This document shows, one piece after another, positions 37,652-45,211 of a stretch of DNA of 64,000 bases. Made by a program: the position numbers and the translations under genes. The notes under the pieces are model-generated. The model saw nothing but the letters and a program-made list of their open reading frames with translations, had not been told where the DNA came from and did no database searches. How positions within the stretch are numbered: position 1 is the first letter of the stretch; each line of letters opens with the position of its first letter. The DNA is from Euryhalocaulis sp050486445 (GTDB lineage Bacteria; Pseudomonadota; Alphaproteobacteria; Caulobacterales; Maricaulaceae), in assembly GCA_050486445.1 (NCBI GenBank), contig JBJHDH010000015.1:7065-71064 (forward strand). The letters are read 5' to 3'.

Positions 37652-37710
37652 GCGCGAGCCCTGATGGAATTCCAAAGCGCATTAGCACGGTTCGGGGCGC
37701 GGGGAAGCGC

Positions 37711-37742
37711 CCTCCCCTGTGAGCGAGGCGGAGCGGGGGAGG
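37711..37742. repeat. CCTCCCC/GGGGGAGG palindrome
   Basis: CCTCCCC, 17 bases, GGGGGAGG. It shares the first and second blocks of the composite palindromes near 38.4, 38.8, 39.9 and 45.2 kb but lacks the GGTGGAGGGGGCGG block. It lies just upstream of the GDT1-family gene. Confidence 0.6.
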
Positions 37743-37790
37743 AGGCGTTTCCGGACTCTTCTCCATCCTGAGAGTTTTCCAAAACACGGT

Positions 37791-37893
37791 ATTCCCCGGA
37801 AACGGCGAAGCCGTTATCCGGGGCCTAGTTTGCTCTGACAGGTTCAATTTTCTGGGCCCCGGATACCCCGGATCAAGTCCGGGGTTCCGGGGA
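37791..37893. repeat. REPIN-like CCCCGG palindrome pair, copy 1
   Basis: Two inverted units: ATTCCCCGGAAACGG...CCGTTATCCGGGGCC (37791-37825) and GGCCCCGGATA...TCCGGGGAAT (37856-37893), separated by about 30 bases. Each unit can fold alone and the pair can fold together. A similar arrangement is at 49515-49641. Confidence 0.75.
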
Positions 37894-37986
37894 ATAGCGT
37901 TGGTTTTTTTGAGGATGCAGAAATCCAGACACAGCTATGCGTTCGCCCCTTGTGCGTTTTGCTCACGTTTCCCGCCGCGTTGGCGG

Positions 37987-38137
37987 GTGGGGGTGCGGAG
38001 CGCCAGCTACGAACCCGATTTATTTACGGCGCCAAAAGGAAGTGTGAGTTCCCGCCGGCGCTCCGCGCAGGGATTTCCCGGAAGCTCTCGCCACCGATTC
38101 CAGGGCGGGATTGGGTCAGGTCGGTCGTTTAGTGCCT
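37987..38137 (+). repeat. Dispersed ~150-bp repeat, copy B
   Basis: The partner of 11863-12012, in opposite orientation and about nine-tenths identical by eye. It is followed within 300 bases by the DUF559 element, so this is one of several repeats concentrated in this stretch. No coding constraint is apparent between the copies. Confidence 0.85.
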
Positions 38138-38405
38138 GCCGCCTTCGCCGCCAGCCGCGCCGGAGCCGCCCGCCGCCATGGCGAACGGCGCGGACGCGCC
38201 CTGCACTTCCGGCCGCCGCGGCTGGCTAGGCCTCGCCCCCGATGCGACTGGAACAGCAGCATCTTATGTGCGCCCGAGGGGTGTTGGAGATTTGCGGAAA
38301 GATGCACGCAGTTTTTCGCAGGGGGTGGTGTGGGTGTTGGGGTGGAATGGTGAGCGTGAAGTGAAGGTCCACGAGAATTTCGATGTTTCGATGAAGGGCG
38401 CTATC
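38138..38405. other. Gene-free interval before the DUF559 element
   Basis: About 270 bases between the dispersed repeat and the left palindrome. Open frames here are low-complexity and do not resemble proteins, and no RNA gene or promoter was recognised. Confidence 0.5.
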
Positions 38406-38486
38406 GTGATCCTCCCCTGCGCGCAGCGCGGGGGAGGGGGGCCATCGACCCCGGATTTATCCGGGGGAAGATGGTGGAGGGGGCGG
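38406..38486 (-). repeat. Composite palindrome, left end of the DUF559 element
   Basis: GTGATCCTCCCC, a loop, GGGGAGGGGGGCC, a second hairpin CCCCGGATTTATCCGGGG, then GGTGGAGGGGGCGG. It is in inverted orientation to the copy at 38832-38888. Confidence 0.8.
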
Positions 38487-38873
38487 ATGCGGGGTCCGGT
38501 GCTGACACTGAAGCGCGCGCGGCGCCTGCGCCGGGCGATGCCCCTGCCGGAAACCATCCTCTGGAATTGCCTGCGGAAAGAGCGGCTGCGCGGCCTGTCG
38601 TTCCGCCGCCAGCATCCGCTGGGTCCGTATATTCTCGATTTCTATCAACCCGCTGCGAAGCTGGCGGTGGAGATCGACGGCGCAGGCCACGATCAGGCTG
38701 AGCAGATCGCGCACGATGCACAGCGCGATGCATGGCTGGGCGCGCAGGGCGTCACGGTGCTGCGCTTTCCCGCCGCCAGCGTGCTGGACGATGAATTGCG
38801 CGAGGGCGTGCTGGCGACAATCGCGGAAACGGCCGCCCCCTCCACCGCCTTCGGCGGCCCCCCTCCCCCGTAA
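38487..38873 (+). CDS. DUF559 / Vsr-like endonuclease-domain protein
   Basis: A 128-residue DUF559 protein, a small PD-(D/E)XK/Vsr-like nuclease fold. Family features: RARRLRRAMPLPETILWNCL, LSFRRQHPLGPYILDFYQP, the core LAVEIDGAGHDQAEQ and GVTVLRFPAASVL. D (LDFY), E and D (VEIDG) and H (DGAGH) are candidate catalytic residues. The last 13 or so residues (PSTAFGGPPPP) are translated from the right-hand palindrome. Function of the family is unproven; a role in moving or maintaining its flanking repeats is speculation. Confidence 0.8.
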   Translation: MRGPVLTLKRARRLRRAMPLPETILWNCLRKERLRGLSFRRQHPLGPYILDFYQPAAKLAVEIDGAGHDQAEQIAHDAQRDAWLGAQGVTVLRFPAASVLDDELREGVLATIAETAAPSTAFGGPPPP

Positions 38874-38888
38874 ACGGGGGAGGATCAC
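38832..38888 (+). repeat. Composite palindrome, right end of the DUF559 element
   Basis: CCGCCCCCTCCACC, a CGCCTTCGGCG hairpin, GGCCCCCCTCCCC, then CGTAAACG, then GGGGGAGGATCAC. It contains the stop codon of the DUF559 gene. Confidence 0.8.
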
Positions 38889-38953
38889 GCGGCGGATTAC
38901 TTGATTTGATTCGTTGATAATGGAAGGTAACTCTTCGATTCACGGGGTGCGCT

Positions 38954-39583
38954 ATGCAACTTTCTGAAAACTTCTCAAAAAGAATGACCGTCTATTTGGA
39001 CGAGACCGCATTAGCGCGGATCGAAACTCTATATACTCAATATATCCGGATGGTGGAGCGCGACGTCAGACACAAAACCGAAGACGAATATAGAAATAAA
39101 TACCCATACGAGCCTGAAGAAGAAAAGGCGTCCGCGATAGAAAAATCTATAGAAAATCGAATGTCAAGGTATAATATTAAAATAGACATTGAAATGAGAA
39201 AAGGCCCGTCCATAAACCTTGATGGAATTGAAGACCTTAAAAAGCACTCAAAGGAAATCATCGGAGAAATTAAAAGAATTTCATTCCGCGCAGGGTGGTC
39301 TGAAGATAGCTTGTATGTGTCTATCTTGGAGTCTGGAGCTCTGAGCGATGCATTATTTTCTATAAGCACAGAAGACCCAGCAATATTAAATCATGTTCGT
39401 GGAGAATCAGAAAAAATAATAAGAACGATGCAAAGCTGGTATAGCCCAATCGGATGGGCGTCTGGTTGGATAACTGGAATTACGTTTATCACTGCCATTT
39501 TTATGCTTTTGTATGCCGTGAATTTTTACGAAGAAATATTTATAGAGGATCGAAGCCAAATTGGCCATTTAATTTTGGAATAA
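38954..39583 (+). CDS. AT-rich gene of unknown function, membrane anchored (probably frameshifted)
   Basis: A 209-residue frame in a markedly AT-rich island, with codon use (AAA, ATA, TTA, AGA) unlike its GC-rich neighbours, so probably acquired. Residues 1-165 are soluble and Lys/Glu/Ile-rich (TEDEYRNKYPYEPEEEK, KKHSKEIIGEIKRIS). One membrane helix follows at ~168-190 (GWITGITFITAIFMLLYAV). The frame stops soon after, but an overlapping frame continues with more membrane segments, suggesting a frameshift. No family was recognised. Confidence 0.6.
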   Translation: MQLSENFSKRMTVYLDETALARIETLYTQYIRMVERDVRHKTEDEYRNKYPYEPEEEKASAIEKSIENRMSRYNIKIDIEMRKGPSINLDGIEDLKKHSKEIIGEIKRISFRAGWSEDSLYVSILESGALSDALFSISTEDPAILNHVRGESEKIIRTMQSWYSPIGWASGWITGITFITAIFMLLYAVNFYEEIFIEDRSQIGHLILE

Positions 39584-39738
39584 TTGGGTTATTAATATTT
39601 GTACGAAGAATATGTTTTCCTCCTTTAGAGCATGATTTTTACAGATCTAAATTTACTCGGCGGGATTTACGAAAAGCGTTGGGCTGGGTGATCGGGTTTC
39701 TCGCTACTGTTGCAGGGATAATTATTGCGTTTATCTGA
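39553..39738 (+). pseudogene. Frame-shifted 3' continuation of the AT-rich membrane-protein gene
   Basis: In a second frame the same AT-rich island encodes SKPNWPFNFGIIGLLIFVRR, a charged loop (EHDFYRSKFTRRDLRK) and a last helix (ALGWVIGFLATVAGIIIAFI), then a stop at 39738. It reads as the natural C-terminal part of the preceding gene after a change of frame near 39550-39580. Confidence 0.5.
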
Positions 39739-39784
39739 CCGCTCATCAGATAGCGTTCGTCTCCGAGACCCATACACATACGGA

Positions 39785-39864
39785 CCATCACCTTTTCGGG
39801 CCGGGTTTTTCGAAATCGACGGTGAGTTTGGGGCCGTCGCTGGCGGTGACGCGGCCATAGCCGA
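39785..39864 (-). repeat. Duplicate of the uvrD 3' end (vestigial)
   Basis: About 80 bases nearly identical to 39993-40073, the 3' end of uvrD, with one base missing in a T run. On the minus strand it encodes GYGRVTASDGPKLTVDFEK like UvrD, then stops after GPKR because of the missing base. It lies between the AT-rich gene and a composite palindrome. Confidence 0.88.
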
Positions 39865-39895
39865 GACTGCGTGCGCCTTGGTTACACTGTGCGAA

Positions 39896-39957
39896 CCGCC
39901 GCCCCCTCCACCACGCTGCGCGTGGTCCCCCTCCCCCGCTTCGCAGGGGAGGATCAC
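39896..39957 (+). repeat. Composite palindrome without gene
   Basis: CCGCCCCCTCCACC, the hairpin ACGCTGCGCGT, GGTCCCCCTCCCC, CGCTTCGCA, then GGGGAGGATCAC. It has the same three blocks and orientation as 38832-38888, and sits between the uvrD tail duplicate and intact uvrD. Confidence 0.82.
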
Positions 39958-39969
39958 GGCGGCGCGGCG

Positions 39970-42399
39970 TCACCCCCCGCTCACAAAACTGGCCATCACC
40001 TTTTTCGGGCCGGATTTTTCGAAATCGACGGTGAGTTTGGGGCCGTCGCTGGCGGTGACGCGGCCATAGCCGAACTTGTCGTGAAAGACGCGGGCGCCGA
40101 TGGGGAAGGCGCCAGCGCCTGAGACGGGGCGGGCGGTTCCCTCGATCATTGGCGCGCCTGAACTACGTATTGCGCCATGTGCGCCGCCCTGCCCGCCGCC
40201 AGCATTGCGGGCGGCCTGCATCCGGCGCCAGCCGGGCGAGGCGTAATCGGTGGTGAAGGCGGCGGCGCTTTCGTTCAGGCCGCTGTTTTCGCCGCCCGCG
40301 CCGCTCTCTCCGCTTCCTCCGCTTCCTCCGCTTCCTCCCCAGGCGCCGCCCCCGCCATGCGCGCCGCCATGTGCGCCACTATGCGCCCCTGGGCCGTGGT
40401 CGAAATAGCCCGTGCCCGCCTCGGCCTCGACATGGTCTGGCGGCAATTCGTCGATGAAGCGCGAGGGCAGCACGGACTGCCATCTTCCATAGATCTGGCG
40501 GTTGGCGGCGAAGAGGATCATCGCCCGTTCCCGCGCGCGGGTAACGCCCACATAGGCCAGGCGGCGCTCTTCTTCGAGGGCGGCGTTTCCGCCCTCGTCC
40601 AGGCTGCGCTGGGAGGGGAAGACGCCCTCCTCCCAGCCCGGCAGGATGACGAAGGGAAATTCCAGACCCTTTGCCGAATGCAGCGTCATCAGGCTGACCG
40701 CGTCGTCATCGCCGGCGCGGTCGGCGTCGGTGAGCAGAGCGACATGCTCCAGATACGCCTCCAGCGTGTCGTAATCGGCCATGGACTGGACCAGCTCTTT
40801 CAGGTTTTCGAGCCGTGTCTGGGCCTGCGGGCTTTTGTCGGCCCGCCACATGGCGGCATATCCGGATTCATCGAGCACGATTTCCGCCAGCTCCGCATGG
40901 CTCATCGTCTCCGACGCGGCGCGCCAGCGGTCCAGGTCTTTCAGGAAGCGCGACAGGCCGGTGCGGGCGGCGCCCCTGATCTCGTCGGTGGGTAAAAGCA
41001 GGCGGGCGGGGGCGGCGAGCGCGCCGCCCGCCGCCCGCGCGGCGCGCTGGAGCTTTTGCATGCTGGTCTCGCCCAGGCCGCGCTTTGGCGTGTTGGCCAC
41101 GCGCTCGAACGCCAGGTCGTCGGCCTCGCTGCGCACCAGGCGCAGATAGGCGTGGGCGTCGCGGATTTCCTGGCGCTCGAAAAAGCGCGGGCCGCCGACC
41201 ACCCGATAGGGCAGGCCGGTCATGATGAAGCGGTCTTCAAAGGCGCGCATCTGCCACGCCGCGCGCACCAGGATGGCGATGCCCGCATGCGGGCGGCCGC
41301 GCGAGACCCAGTTTTCAATCTCGGCCACGGCCTCCCGCGCCTCGGTCTCGCCGTCCCAGACGCCGCGCACGGCGACACGGTCGCCGCCTTCGGCCTCTGT
41401 CCACAGCGTCTTGCCGAGCCGGGCGCGATTGGCCGCGATCAGGCCGCTGGCCGCGCCGAGGATGTGGGCGGTGGAGCGGTAATTGCGCTCCAGCCGGATG
41501 ACCTTGGCGCCGGGGAAGTCGCTCTCGAAGCGGAGGATGTTGTCCACCTCCGCCCCGCGCCAGCCATAGATGGACTGGTCGTCATCGCCGACGACGCAGA
41601 GATTGCGCGTCTTCTGCGCCAGCAGGCGCAGCCAGAGATACTGGGCGACGTTCGTGTCCTGATACTCGTCCACCAGCAGATAGCGGAAGCGGGCATGGTA
41701 TTCCGCCAGCACGTCCGGGTGATTCTGGAAGATCGCCAGATTGTGCAGCAGCAGATCGCCGAAATCGGCGCAGTTCAGCGTGCGCAGCCGCTCCTGATAG
41801 ATTTTATAGAGCTTGCCGCCGCGGCCCTCGGCGAAGCCGCGCCCCTCGCCGCCCGGCAGTTTGTCCGGGGTCAGGCCCCGGTTCTTCCAGCCGTCGATCA
41901 GCGCCGCGAGATGGCGCGGGGTCCAGCGCTTCTCGTCGATATTCTCGGCCTGCAGAATCTGGCGGATCAGGCGGAGCTGGTCGTCCGTATCCAGAATGGT
42001 GAAGCCGGGCTTCAGCCCCGCCAGCTCCGCATGGCGGCGCAGAATCTGGGCGGCGACGGAGTGGAACGTGCCGAGCCAGGGCAGGCCCTCCGCCCCCTCG
42101 CCCAGCAGCTCGGCCACGCGGGACTTCATCTCGCGCGCCGCCTTGTTGGTGAAGGTGACGGCCAGAATCTCCCACGGACGGGCGCGGCCGGTGTGCAGGA
42201 TATAGGCGAGCCGGGCCGTCAGCGCCCGCGTCTTGCCCGTGCCGGCCCCGGCCAGGACCAGCACCGGCCCCTCTGTCGCCTCCACCGCCGCGCGCTGTTC
42301 CGGGTTCAGCGCCGCCATCCAGGGCGGCGGCGGCCGGTCCGGCGGCGCCGGCCGGGCCATCTCGGAAATCTTGGCGGGGCTGTTCGCTGGCGTGGTCAC
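39970..42399 (-). CDS. uvrD: UvrD/PcrA DNA helicase II
   Basis: An 809-residue SF1A helicase acting in mismatch and nucleotide-excision repair. Motifs: Walker A GAGTGKT (residues ~50-56), VTFTNKAAREMKSRV, LLVDEYQDTN (motif II), GDDDQSIYGWRGAE (III), RLERNYRSTAHIL (IV) and LMTLHSAKGLEFP (V). The C-terminal region has a Gly/Ala-rich linker and a small Tudor-like tail (FGYGRVTASDGPKLTVDFEK). A copy of the gene's last ~80 bases lies just downstream. Confidence 0.95.
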   Translation of the reverse strand: MTTPANSPAKISEMARPAPPDRPPPPWMAALNPEQRAAVEATEGPVLVLAGAGTGKTRALTARLAYILHTGRARPWEILAVTFTNKAAREMKSRVAELLGEGAEGLPWLGTFHSVAAQILRRHAELAGLKPGFTILDTDDQLRLIRQILQAENIDEKRWTPRHLAALIDGWKNRGLTPDKLPGGEGRGFAEGRGGKLYKIYQERLRTLNCADFGDLLLHNLAIFQNHPDVLAEYHARFRYLLVDEYQDTNVAQYLWLRLLAQKTRNLCVVGDDDQSIYGWRGAEVDNILRFESDFPGAKVIRLERNYRSTAHILGAASGLIAANRARLGKTLWTEAEGGDRVAVRGVWDGETEAREAVAEIENWVSRGRPHAGIAILVRAAWQMRAFEDRFIMTGLPYRVVGGPRFFERQEIRDAHAYLRLVRSEADDLAFERVANTPKRGLGETSMQKLQRAARAAGGALAAPARLLLPTDEIRGAARTGLSRFLKDLDRWRAASETMSHAELAEIVLDESGYAAMWRADKSPQAQTRLENLKELVQSMADYDTLEAYLEHVALLTDADRAGDDDAVSLMTLHSAKGLEFPFVILPGWEEGVFPSQRSLDEGGNAALEEERRLAYVGVTRARERAMILFAANRQIYGRWQSVLPSRFIDELPPDHVEAEAGTGYFDHGPGAHSGAHGGAHGGGGAWGGSGGSGGSGESGAGGENSGLNESAAAFTTDYASPGWRRMQAARNAGGGQGGAHGAIRSSGAPMIEGTARPVSGAGAFPIGARVFHDKFGYGRVTASDGPKLTVDFEKSGPKKVMASFVSGG

Positions 42400-42458
42400 G
42401 GCAGCGAGTATCTAGCGACTCGCACGAAACGGGAACAGAGCGCGGGCTGCGCAAACGC

Positions 42459-42486
42459 AAAGGGCGGCTCCGGGGAGCCGCCCTTT
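42459..42486. terminator. Terminator between ctrA and uvrD
   Basis: Perfect 13-base inverted repeat AAAGGGCGGCTCC / GGAGCCGCCCTTT with a two-base centre. It is positioned to end ctrA transcription on the minus strand. Confidence 0.8.
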
Positions 42487-42489
42487 AAT

Positions 42490-42517
42490 CTGAAATCCGA
42501 AGCCTGAAATCCGAAGC
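42490..42517. repeat. Tandem 14-bp duplication
   Basis: CTGAAATCCGAAGC occurs twice head to tail, directly after the ctrA stop codon and before the terminator. No function is evident. Confidence 0.7.
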
Positions 42518-42522
42518 GGGGA

Positions 42523-43230
42523 TCAGGCGGCGGCGGTGACGGACGCCTTGCCTTCATCCGGGTCGCGCAGCACATAGCCGCGGCCCCAGACCGTCTCGAT
42601 ATAATGCTGGCCGTCGGTGGCGGCGGCGAGCTTCTTGCGCAGCTTGCAGATGAAGACGTCGATGATTTTCAGCTCCGGCTCGTCCATGCCGCCATAGAGA
42701 TGGTTCAGGAACATCTCCTTGGTCAGCGTGGTGCCCTTGCGCAGGGAAAGCAGCTCCAGCATCTGGTATTCCTTGCCGGTCAGATGCACGCGCTGGCCGT
42801 CCACCTCGCAGGTTTTCGCGTCCAGATTGACCGTGATGTCGCCGGTCTTGATGACCGACTGGGAATGGCCCTTGGAGCGGCGCACGATGGCGTTGATCCG
42901 GGCGATCAGCTCGTCCTTGTGGAACGGCTTGGTCATATAGTCGTCGGCGCCGGAGCCGAGGCTGCGCACCTTGGCGTCGATGTCCACCGTGCCGGAGAGG
43001 ATCAGGACCGGCGTGCCGATCTTGGCGACGCGCAGGGTCTTCAGAACCTCGTTGCCCGGCATGTCCGGCAGGTTCAGATCCAGCAAGATGATGTCGTAAT
43101 CATAGAGCTTGCCGAGATCGACCCCCTCTTCGCCGAGATCGGTCGTATAGACGTTGAAACCCTCGGATTTCAGCATCAGCTCGATGGATTGCGCCGTCGA
43201 ACTGTCATCCTCGATCAAAAGAACCCGCAT
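42523..43230 (-). CDS. ctrA: Cell-cycle master response regulator CtrA
   Basis: A 235-residue OmpR-type response regulator. The receiver domain has D8/D9 and the phosphorylated D51 (IILLDLNLPDMPG). The DNA-binding domain (residues ~125-225) carries CtrA-typical HLTGKEYQMLELLSLRKGTT, LKIIDVFICKLRKKL and YIETVWGRGYVLRDP. The C-terminus VTAAA ends in the Ala-Ala needed for ClpXP degradation in Caulobacter. CtrA there controls division, flagellar and replication genes. fliI/fliJ are divergent neighbours. Confidence 0.97.
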   Translation of the reverse strand: MRVLLIEDDSSTAQSIELMLKSEGFNVYTTDLGEEGVDLGKLYDYDIILLDLNLPDMPGNEVLKTLRVAKIGTPVLILSGTVDIDAKVRSLGSGADDYMTKPFHKDELIARINAIVRRSKGHSQSVIKTGDITVNLDAKTCEVDGQRVHLTGKEYQMLELLSLRKGTTLTKEMFLNHLYGGMDEPELKIIDVFICKLRKKLAAATDGQHYIETVWGRGYVLRDPDEGKASVTAAA

Positions 43231-43253
43231 GAAAGGTCGCCCCCCGGCAATTC

Positions 43254-43348
43254 GAATCAGACGCTGCGCCTACATGGTTAACGCTTAAGGCACGCTAGGG
43301 ACAAATCCTTAAAGAAGGTTAACCGCCGCGCCGAATTTGCGCCGTTAA
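43254..43348. promoter_or_regulatory. ctrA/fliI divergent control region: GANTC and TTAA cluster
   Basis: GAATC (a CcrM-type GANTC site) at 43254-43258, and TTAA at 43278, 43285, 43309, 43319 and 43345, three of them TTAAC. The pair at 43309/43319 is spaced N6, one short of the CtrA consensus N7. In Caulobacter ctrA is controlled by GANTC methylation and by CtrA itself; similar control here is inferred. Confidence 0.55.
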
Positions 43349-43427
43349 CACCGGCGCAACCGCATACCCGGTAAATTTGGCCCAGCGGGCGCATTATCCA
43401 GCGCCACGCAGTGATTCAGGGGTGAAG

Positions 43428-44789
43428 ATGCGGGCCGCCATCGCAGAAATCGACGCCATGGAGCCGCGCACATGGACCGGCCGCGCCTGCTCGGCCGGCG
43501 GGCTGGTGCTGGAAGCCACCGGGCCTTCAGCGGCGTTTCCGCTGGGCGCGCGCGCCACGGCGGAATCCGCCGATGGCGAGACGGTGTGCGAGGTTGTGGG
43601 CGTGCGCGATGGCCGCGCTTTGCTGATGCCCTATGCGCCCCTGGACGGGGTGCGCGCCGGCGCGGCCGTGCGCCTGGTCGAGGCGCAGCCGACCATTCGC
43701 CCATCCGACCAGTGGCTGGGCCGCGTGGTCAACGCCTTTGGCGAACCGGCCGACGGCAAGGGACCGCTGGGCATGACCGGCGTGGAGACGCGCCGCCTGC
43801 GCGCCGCCCCGCCCCCGGCCATCGCCCGCGGCAGGCTGGGCGAGCGGCTTTCCACCGGGGTCAAGGCGCTGGATGTGTTCGCCCAGATGCGGCGCGGGCA
43901 GCGGATGGGAATTTTCGCCGGCAGCGGCGTCGGCAAGTCGATCATGATGGCGATGCTGGCCCGGCGCGCGGATTGCGACGTGGCGGTGATCGGCCTGATC
44001 GGCGAGCGCGGCCGCGAGGCGCGCGAGTTTCTGGAAGACGTGCTGGGCGAAGAGGGCCTGGCGCGCAGCGTCGTGGTGCTGGCCACCTCGGACGAAAGCG
44101 CGCTGGCGCGGCGTCAGGCGGCCTGGACCGCGATGGCGGTGGCCGAGCATTTCCGCGACGAGGGCAAGGACGTTCTGCTGCTGATGGACAGCGTGACGCG
44201 CATCGCCATGGCGCAGCGCGAGATCGGTCTGGCCGCCGGCGAACCGCCCACGACACGGGGATACACGCCTTCGGTGTTCGCCGAGCTGCCGCGCCTGCTG
44301 GAGCGTGCGGGACCGGGCTGGGCGGACAAGGGCGGCTCGATCACCGGCCTGTTCAGCGTGCTGGTCGAAGGCGACGACATGAATGAGCCCATCGCCGACG
44401 CCGTGCGCGGCGTGCTGGACGGCCATGTCGTGATGAGCCGCCGCATCGCCGAGCGTGGACGCTATCCGGCCATCGACGTGCTGCGCACGGTCAGCCGGGT
44501 CATGCCGGAATGCCAGACGCCAGGAGAACGCGCCGCGACCGCGCAGGCGCGCGCCATGCTGGCGCTTTATGAGGACATGGAGGAGCTGATCCGCATCGGG
44601 GCCTATCGCGCCGGTTCGGACCCGCTGCTCGATGAAGCGATCCGGCTGAAGCCGGCGCTGGAAAGTCTGCTCGCACAGGAGCGGGACGAGGCAATGACTC
44701 TCGAAGAGAGCAACGCACGCCTGCGGGGGATTCTGGAAAGCGCGCAGCGGGTGAATGATGAGGATAACAACAATGAACCGATCGCATGA
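43428..44789 (+). CDS. fliI: Flagellar export ATPase FliI
   Basis: A 453-residue ATPase of the flagellar type III export apparatus. Walker A is GIFAGSGVGKS (SGVGKS is typical of FliI/YscN); Walker B is DVLLLMDSVTRIA. GLIGERGREAREFLED, ERAGPGWADKGGSITGLFSV and the N-terminal barrel complete the family. The start at 43428 (MRAAIAEID) follows GGTGAAG. It is coupled to fliJ by overlap and divergent from ctrA. Confidence 0.96.
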   Translation: MRAAIAEIDAMEPRTWTGRACSAGGLVLEATGPSAAFPLGARATAESADGETVCEVVGVRDGRALLMPYAPLDGVRAGAAVRLVEAQPTIRPSDQWLGRVVNAFGEPADGKGPLGMTGVETRRLRAAPPPAIARGRLGERLSTGVKALDVFAQMRRGQRMGIFAGSGVGKSIMMAMLARRADCDVAVIGLIGERGREAREFLEDVLGEEGLARSVVVLATSDESALARRQAAWTAMAVAEHFRDEGKDVLLLMDSVTRIAMAQREIGLAAGEPPTTRGYTPSVFAELPRLLERAGPGWADKGGSITGLFSVLVEGDDMNEPIADAVRGVLDGHVVMSRRIAERGRYPAIDVLRTVSRVMPECQTPGERAATAQARAMLALYEDMEELIRIGAYRAGSDPLLDEAIRLKPALESLLAQERDEAMTLEESNARLRGILESAQRVNDEDNNNEPIA

Positions 44790-45183
44790 ATCCCTGATCA
44801 AGCTGGCGCGATTCCAGGTGGAGGAATTGCAGCGCCAGATGGCGGACGTGGACCGGGCGCGCGAGCGCCTGCGCGCCCAGATCGGCCGCCTGGACAATGA
44901 CGTGGAACGTGAGCGCAAACTGGCCGCGTCCGATCCCGAGGCCGGCGCCACGTTCGGCGCCTATGCCGCGGCGATGAAGACGCGGAAGGAGAATATCCAG
45001 GTCTCGCTGGCCGATATCGACCGGCAGGCCGATACGCTGCGCGGCGAGCTTCAGGACGCTTTCGAACAGCTCAAGAAATACGAGCTGCTGGAAGAGCGGC
45101 GTCTGGCCGCCATGGAAGCGCGCGAACGCGCCGCCGAACAGGCCGAGCTGGACGAGATCGCCCAGCGGAAAAAGCGGGCCTGA
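44773..45183 (+). CDS. fliJ: Flagellar export protein FliJ
   Basis: A 136-residue, almost entirely helical coiled-coil protein (e.g. EELQRQMADVDRARERLRAQ). Size, coiled coil and position directly after fliI, overlapping by 17 bases, match FliJ, which sits in the FliI ring and escorts export chaperones. An ATG at 44755 is an alternative start, but the ATG at 44773 has a GAGG site. Identification rests partly on context. Confidence 0.85.
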   Translation: MNRSHESLIKLARFQVEELQRQMADVDRARERLRAQIGRLDNDVERERKLAASDPEAGATFGAYAAAMKTRKENIQVSLADIDRQADTLRGELQDAFEQLKKYELLEERRLAAMEARERAAEQAELDEIAQRKKRA

Positions 45184-45211
45184 GCGGGCGGGTATATTTG
45201 TTCGAAGAGAC

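Larger units (their letters stand above)
38406..38888 (+). mobile_element. Putative mobile element: DUF559 endonuclease gene between inverted composite palindromes
   Basis: Left end 38406-38486 and right end 38832-38888 are inverted relative to each other and share three ordered blocks: GTGATCCTCCCC (outer), GGGGAGGGGGGCC (middle) and GGTGGAGGGGGCGG (inner). The inner left block directly precedes the ATG of the DUF559 gene and supplies its GGAGG ribosome-binding site; the right end supplies the last codons and the stop. Palindromes of the same design occur without the gene at 39896-39957 and 45212-45434. Mobility is inferred. Confidence 0.55.

Noticed and set aside
37652..37790. Manganese riboswitch (yybP-ykoY) upstream of the GDT1-family gene
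   Set aside because: I looked because such exporters often carry one, but the interval holds only a CCTCCCC palindrome and no recognisable riboswitch core.
37900..38229. Peptide shared with the 11737-12012 minus frame (SYEPDLFTAP...GFPGSSRHRF)
   Set aside because: Nearly all base differences between the two copies are amino-acid changing and there is no shared start or stop, so coding is unlikely. It is treated as a nucleotide repeat.
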